From contig NW_003116456.1 in NCBI RefSeq assembly GCF_000003605.2, positions 322,867-332,962 on the forward strand: a stretch of DNA of 10,096 nt. Direction: 5' to 3'. The position numbers were made by a program, and so were the translations under genes. Every line of letters begins with the position of its first letter. The first letter of the stretch is position 1. This stretch comes from Saccoglossus kowalevskii. Lineage: Eukaryota > Hemichordata > Enteropneusta > Harrimaniidae. A model generated the notes under the pieces. That model was given only the letters and a program-made list of their open reading frames with translations, did no database searches and was not told the DNA's origin. Shown here piece by piece: positions 7,134-10,096 of this stretch.

Positions 7134-8555
7134 AAAAGATGTTGGCATGGCTTATTCTCAGTGAAGCTGTTGTAGTAAAAGTTTTTGTGCACCAAGGCGT
7201 AATGGGAAATTTGTGAATTCCAAGCCCTGTTCTAGACAATAGCCTCCATAAATTTCAAGCCTTGCCTTGGAAAAATAGGTGTATCAAAGTCATTGATAGT
7301 TGACTCCTGAAATTTAATTATGAATAATTGCTGGAATACCAAGCAAAGATGTCAGTATCATGATAAAAAGCGAAATGTTTTCTGGTGTTAAGCATACTTT
7401 TCTGGTGTAACAATTTAACAAAACTCATGAGATTACTAGAGGAGTGTTCATGTAACTAAAATCTCTAGGATTTGAAGTCTACTTGAGAATAATCACTGAT
7501 TAGATGCATATAGTTATTTTGATGGTGGTGTCTCATGTATACTTGTCATACATTTGAGTGTAATGTTTTTTTGTTGAACAGATATTCTACCTATTACATT
7601 GTAAATAAGGGTTATCACATTTTTTTGTTTGTTTTCTGATTGTTGCATAACTGTTTGGACACAAGTCATCAAGTTTTTTATTATTTACAAAATATCTATT
7701 TTGAAGAAAAAAATTGGTAGAAATACATGTTAAAGCATTATTTTATAAATTGCAGAATATTCTAATATTTCATAATATTTTAATCCTATTTTATTATATA
7801 AATATGATTTTCTCACCATGTGTCACACCTTTTTACCATTGGATGGTTGCTTGTAAGTAACCATTTTCATGGACGGGTGACTCATTTTTTTTATGCCGAA
7901 AGTAGTCAAACAACTTTTTATCATGGTTTTGTGAACAGCAGTATAAAAATAAAACCATACTAAAAGTCAACAATGTCTGATATTATGTTTTAATGGTAAC
8001 TACTGTAACATTAAAATAAGTTATGTGGAGTAATCAAAACGAACATTTATACGAACATGACTCGCTGCCGAAATGAAGCACATTGACATAAACTCAACAC
8101 CCGGGAACCCAGTAGTAACAACTTTTCCTCTTTCACAATTACGTGCGTATTACATAATTATAATACTTTCATTATATATTGAATTATTAATCGCATTACT
8201 ACAGACATATTGGATAGGTATGCGGTTCTAATTCTCAATTTTATTGCCTCAATTAAAGTATTCTCCTGTGACACCTTTCATTCTTATCACTCCACTAAAG
8301 TCATGAATATCCTGGTGGTGTTTTGCCATTTTCTATTTTAAATGGCAGAGTGCTAAGTAGTTGCTCTGATAACATCTGTGCATCTACCCGTTCTGTATCA
8401 GTCACTTTAGTGGTTAGATGGCATAGAGCATGCTAATTATAAAATAATCAAAGGTCATTTGAGAGCATGAAAGATGCATCTTATTTTAATACTCTACATG
8501 TATAAGGTCTGTTCTTGGTTCTCATAAATAATTTGTTGTTACTAACTGAGCAATA
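7134..8555. other. AT-rich spacer with short repeats, no gene seen
   Basis: No gene is supported. TTTTCTGGTGT is repeated with a 20-bp period (7378-7388, 7398-7408). A 22-base near-palindrome lies at 7843-7864: ATGGTT and AACCAT arms, CTT and AAG inner arms, one G/T mismatch. The part at 8040-8150 is a little GC-richer but has stops in all frames. TACATGTA lies at 8495-8502. Confidence 0.55.
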
Positions 8556-8759
8556 TACTGTAGAATACTTCATTTTCGCTTGGAATTTATTTTTCGCTGA
8601 AGGGATGATTCTGTGAAAATAAAATCCAGCGAATATACTTTTTTTCCTATATTTCACGTTAAACTCATCAAAAATTAGTGAAAATAAATTCCATACAGAA
8701 CGCCCAAAAAGCCTTTTCAGCGAAAATTATTTCCAGTGAAAATAAAGTATTTCACAGTA
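8556..8759 (+). mobile_element. MITE-like element, copy 2 (longest)
   Basis: At 204 bp this is the most complete copy of the family. It begins TACTGTAGAATACTT (8556) and ends in a complementary terminus closing TTTCACAGTA (8759), with TA at both outer edges. Next to the left end, an 18-bp block starting TGGAATTTATT (8581-8598) duplicates the TTTTCGCT subterminal motif. The interior GGATGATTCTGTGAAAATA segment aligns with copy 1, and CTCATCAAAAAT aligns with copy 3 read in reverse. Near the right end, GCCTTTTCAGCGAAAATTA aligns with copy 1. It has no coding capacity. Copies 1 and 3 each lack different internal parts of it. Confidence 0.8.
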
Positions 8760-8920
8760 CACTGGATTCAACCTAGCCACACTGCTTTAGAATGAAAGTA
8801 AATATAAGTGTACTTGAAATTACAAGATCACATTGTCAAAATAATTATTGGCATCTTCCATTAATTTTATGATACTAATGGCATGGGAATCCAGTTCTTT
8901 CAACACCAGTAAAATAAACA
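8760..8920. other. Spacer between inverted MITE-like copies
   Basis: This 161-base stretch lies between copies 2 and 3. No gene or repeat is seen. Because the flanking copies are in opposite orientation, it would form the loop of a large imperfect hairpin. Confidence 0.5.
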
Positions 8921-9052
8921 TGCTGTAAAATACTGCATTTTAGCTGAATTTGTTTGTGATTATCACTGATTTTTGATGAGTTGTAAAATATAGGAAAAAA
9001 GGATTTTAATTTCACTGAATCATCCCTTCAGTGAAAATAGTTATTTACAGTA
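8921..9052 (-). mobile_element. MITE-like element, copy 3 (inverted, diverged)
   Basis: Read on the minus strand, this 132-bp copy aligns with copy 2. It begins TACTGTAAATAACTATTTT, continues TCACTGAAGGGATGATTC, then TTTCCTATATTT and CTCATCAAAAAT, and ends TGCAGTATTTTACAGCA. It lacks the part corresponding to about 8691-8732 of copy 2. Its termini have diverged (TG rather than TA at the low-coordinate edge), and several CG dinucleotides of the TTTTCGCTG motif have become CA or TA. This fits decay of methylated CpG and suggests it is the oldest of the three copies. Confidence 0.7.
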
Positions 9053-9148
9053 GCTGCCACAGCACCACATACTTCAAATTTTATTTATTTTTCAGTGTGT
9101 TATGCAAATGCTTGATTGTTCTAAATTTACATAATAATAACGTAGTCT

Positions 9149-9199
9149 AAAAAAAAAAAATGGAAATCCATTATTTGTAGTGCTTTTCAAAAAAAAAAA
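9149..9199. repeat. Two poly-A runs
   Basis: There are 12 A at 9149-9160 and 11 A at 9189-9199, separated by 28 bases that begin with a short palindromic TGGAAATCCA. Paired A-runs can be relics of retroposed sequence, but no SINE-like body with A and B boxes and no target-site duplication is evident, so I list them as simple sequence. Confidence 0.6.
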
Positions 9200-9358
9200 C
9201 ACAGTTATTAAGCCCTGGTAAATGAATGACCCTCTATAGCCACCCTGACACTTGCACGATTCTGTGGCACATACTGGCACGACTCCAGTGAGCAAACTAG
9301 ATGTAAACTGGCGTGAAGTGTGCGTACACCCGTCGTGACTGCGTGCCATGTCGGGCCG

Positions 9359-9383
9359 AAAATTTTGAAATGTTCAAAATTTT
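9359..9383. repeat. Perfect 11-bp stem-loop
   Basis: AAAATTTTGAA (9359-9369) and TTCAAAATTTT (9373-9383) are exact reverse complements around a 3-base ATG loop. It is followed directly by the palindrome GTCATGAC, and another AAAATTT lies beyond. It sits inside the palindrome-rich cassette and is probably part of that element's structure. Confidence 0.7.
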
Positions 9384-9549
9384 GGTCATGACAAAATTTC
9401 AAGACCGGGTCGTGGACTATATGCAAACTGTTCAAATAGTTCACGAACAGCTCACATCCGAATTGCACAAATTTGTTGTGCCAATGCGGGAAGTGCGTAA
9501 ACTAACCATGCATGAACTCGCCGTGTCAATGTGGACACTGATGGGCATG

Positions 9550-9593
9550 AATTCGTGAACTCGTCATAAACTCGTCGTCAACTAGTCATGAAC
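9550..9593 (+). repeat. 11-bp tandem array, four units
   Basis: Four contiguous units run at 9550-9560, 9561-9571, 9572-9582 and 9583-9593 with consensus TCGTCRTGAAC. Every unit ends in AAC and units differ at a few positions. Related strings (ATGAACTCG at 9511-9519, GTTCACGAAC at 9438-9447) occur nearby in the same cassette, so the array probably grew from a motif native to it. Confidence 0.7.
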
Positions 9594-9666
9594 AGTGCCA
9601 GAGCCTCCCAGTTCATGCCCCAAATGGCACGGCTTGCAACAACAAAATCAAAATATCAGGGTGCCT

Positions 9667-10096
9667 TATGCAACATGAATCTGTAATACTGATGTAATAT
9701 CGAGAACTCTGACGTGCATATTTTTATTAGAAAATACATATTAATTTTCTTGTATCATATGCTGAAAGCCTCTACAGATAGCTGAAATGAATTGGGATAA
9801 AATACATGTACATGTACGTTAATTTCATAAGTTCACAGTGAAAAGTAGTAGCAAGTCTAAAAAAAACAAAAAAAGAACAATTGAAAGCGACTGACAAACA
9901 AATTCCAATATAAAAGAGTGAGGAAGATCCATGGACATGGATGCATTCAGCCAAGATGTGAAACCAGGTGTAAGCAAGGTGTAAAGTGACTGATAATGAG
10001 ATTGGATTGACAGATATGCAGCTGTACAGGATACTGACTTTCCATCAAGTCTATAATAGTTGTATTTATTCAGATAAATTGTAGGAAATACATACT
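9667..10096. other. AT-rich spacer, no gene seen
   Basis: No gene is supported. Overlapping TACATGTA octamers lie at 9803-9816, an A-rich tract at 9859-9879, a 7-bp inverted pair ATCCATG/CATGGAT at 9927-9942, and an 11-bp tandem pair starting AGGTGTAA at 9966 and 9977. The 60-codon minus-strand frame at 9772-9954 is not supported as coding. Confidence 0.55.

Larger units (their letters stand above)
9238..9666. mobile_element. Candidate non-autonomous element, palindrome-rich
   Basis: This cassette of about 430 bp is clearly GC-richer and CpG-richer than its surroundings, and both composition breaks coincide with an inverted repeat. AGCCACCCTGACA at 9238-9250 pairs with TATCAGGGTGCCT at 9654-9666 (11 of 13 positions, with a perfect CACCCTGA core). 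The similarity continues inward with one small gap to GATT-TGT, about 25 bp in all. Inside are an 11-base-stem hairpin (9359-9383), the palindrome GTCATGAC (9385-9392), four 11-bp tandem units (9550-9593) and a GGGCATGAA/TTCATGCCC inverted pair (9543-9551, 9612-9620). An 81-codon plus-strand frame (9313-9558) matches no transposase I recognise. No convincing target-site duplication is seen. Boundaries and class are uncertain. Confidence 0.4.

Noticed and set aside
7215-7275. hAT-type terminal repeats (AAGCCCTG-like strings near 7222 and 7258, also 9210)
   Set aside because: The strings are in the same orientation or lack a matching CAGGGCTT partner with an 8-bp target duplication.
9149-9199. 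Poly-A tails of retroposed genes
   Set aside because: No body sequence, polyadenylation signal arrangement or flanking target duplication could be found.
9313-9558. 81-codon frame as a transposase fragment
   Set aside because: No DDE/D, zinc-finger or helix-turn-helix pattern is visible, and the frame lies in a palindrome-rich, probably non-coding cassette.

Overview
This window looks like non-coding DNA from a eukaryote, most likely a mollusc and perhaps a bivalve. It is about two-thirds A+T, with stop codons in every frame and no long open frame of convincing composition. There are no operon-like genes, ribosome binding sites or bacterial promoters. Two features point to a mollusc. The palindromic octamer TACATGTA occurs ten times, where base composition predicts fewer than one. 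There are also three copies of a small inverted-repeat element beginning TACTGTRGAATAC and carrying TTTTCGCTG motifs, a style I recall from bivalve and gastropod genomes. The assignment is inference, with no database support.

Layout. 1-420 is a slightly GC-richer stretch with an ETS-like site and a CTCF-like motif. 421-2000 is AT-rich and featureless apart from a C-rich tract (1650-1684). 2000-2047 is a perfect 15-bp hairpin bounded by 7-bp direct repeats, followed at 2069-2203 by the first MITE-like copy. 2204-4116 is AT-rich, with a second CTCF-like motif and a tight cluster of TAATTA homeodomain sites (3867-3990). 4117-4341 is the only place where splice-like signals coincide with an open frame; it may hold one small exon but is weak. 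A palindromic E-box block lies at 4709-4740 and a third CTCF-like motif at 5167-5182. 5478-6079 is a degenerate 21-bp minisatellite, almost free of G on the + strand. 6080-8555 is AT-rich with only short repeats. 8556-8759 and 8921-9052 are two further MITE-like copies in opposite orientation, 161 bp apart. 9238-9666 is a compositionally distinct, palindrome-rich cassette with degenerate terminal inverted repeats and an 11-bp tandem array, probably a second non-autonomous element family. The rest is AT-rich spacer.

There is no gene set whose products work together. The content is mobile-element debris, a minisatellite and candidate regulatory motifs, as expected for a large intron or intergenic region. 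The best leads are the three-copy MITE family with its inverted pair, the 9238-9666 cassette, the hairpin at 2000-2047, and the recurring CTCF-like 16-mers.
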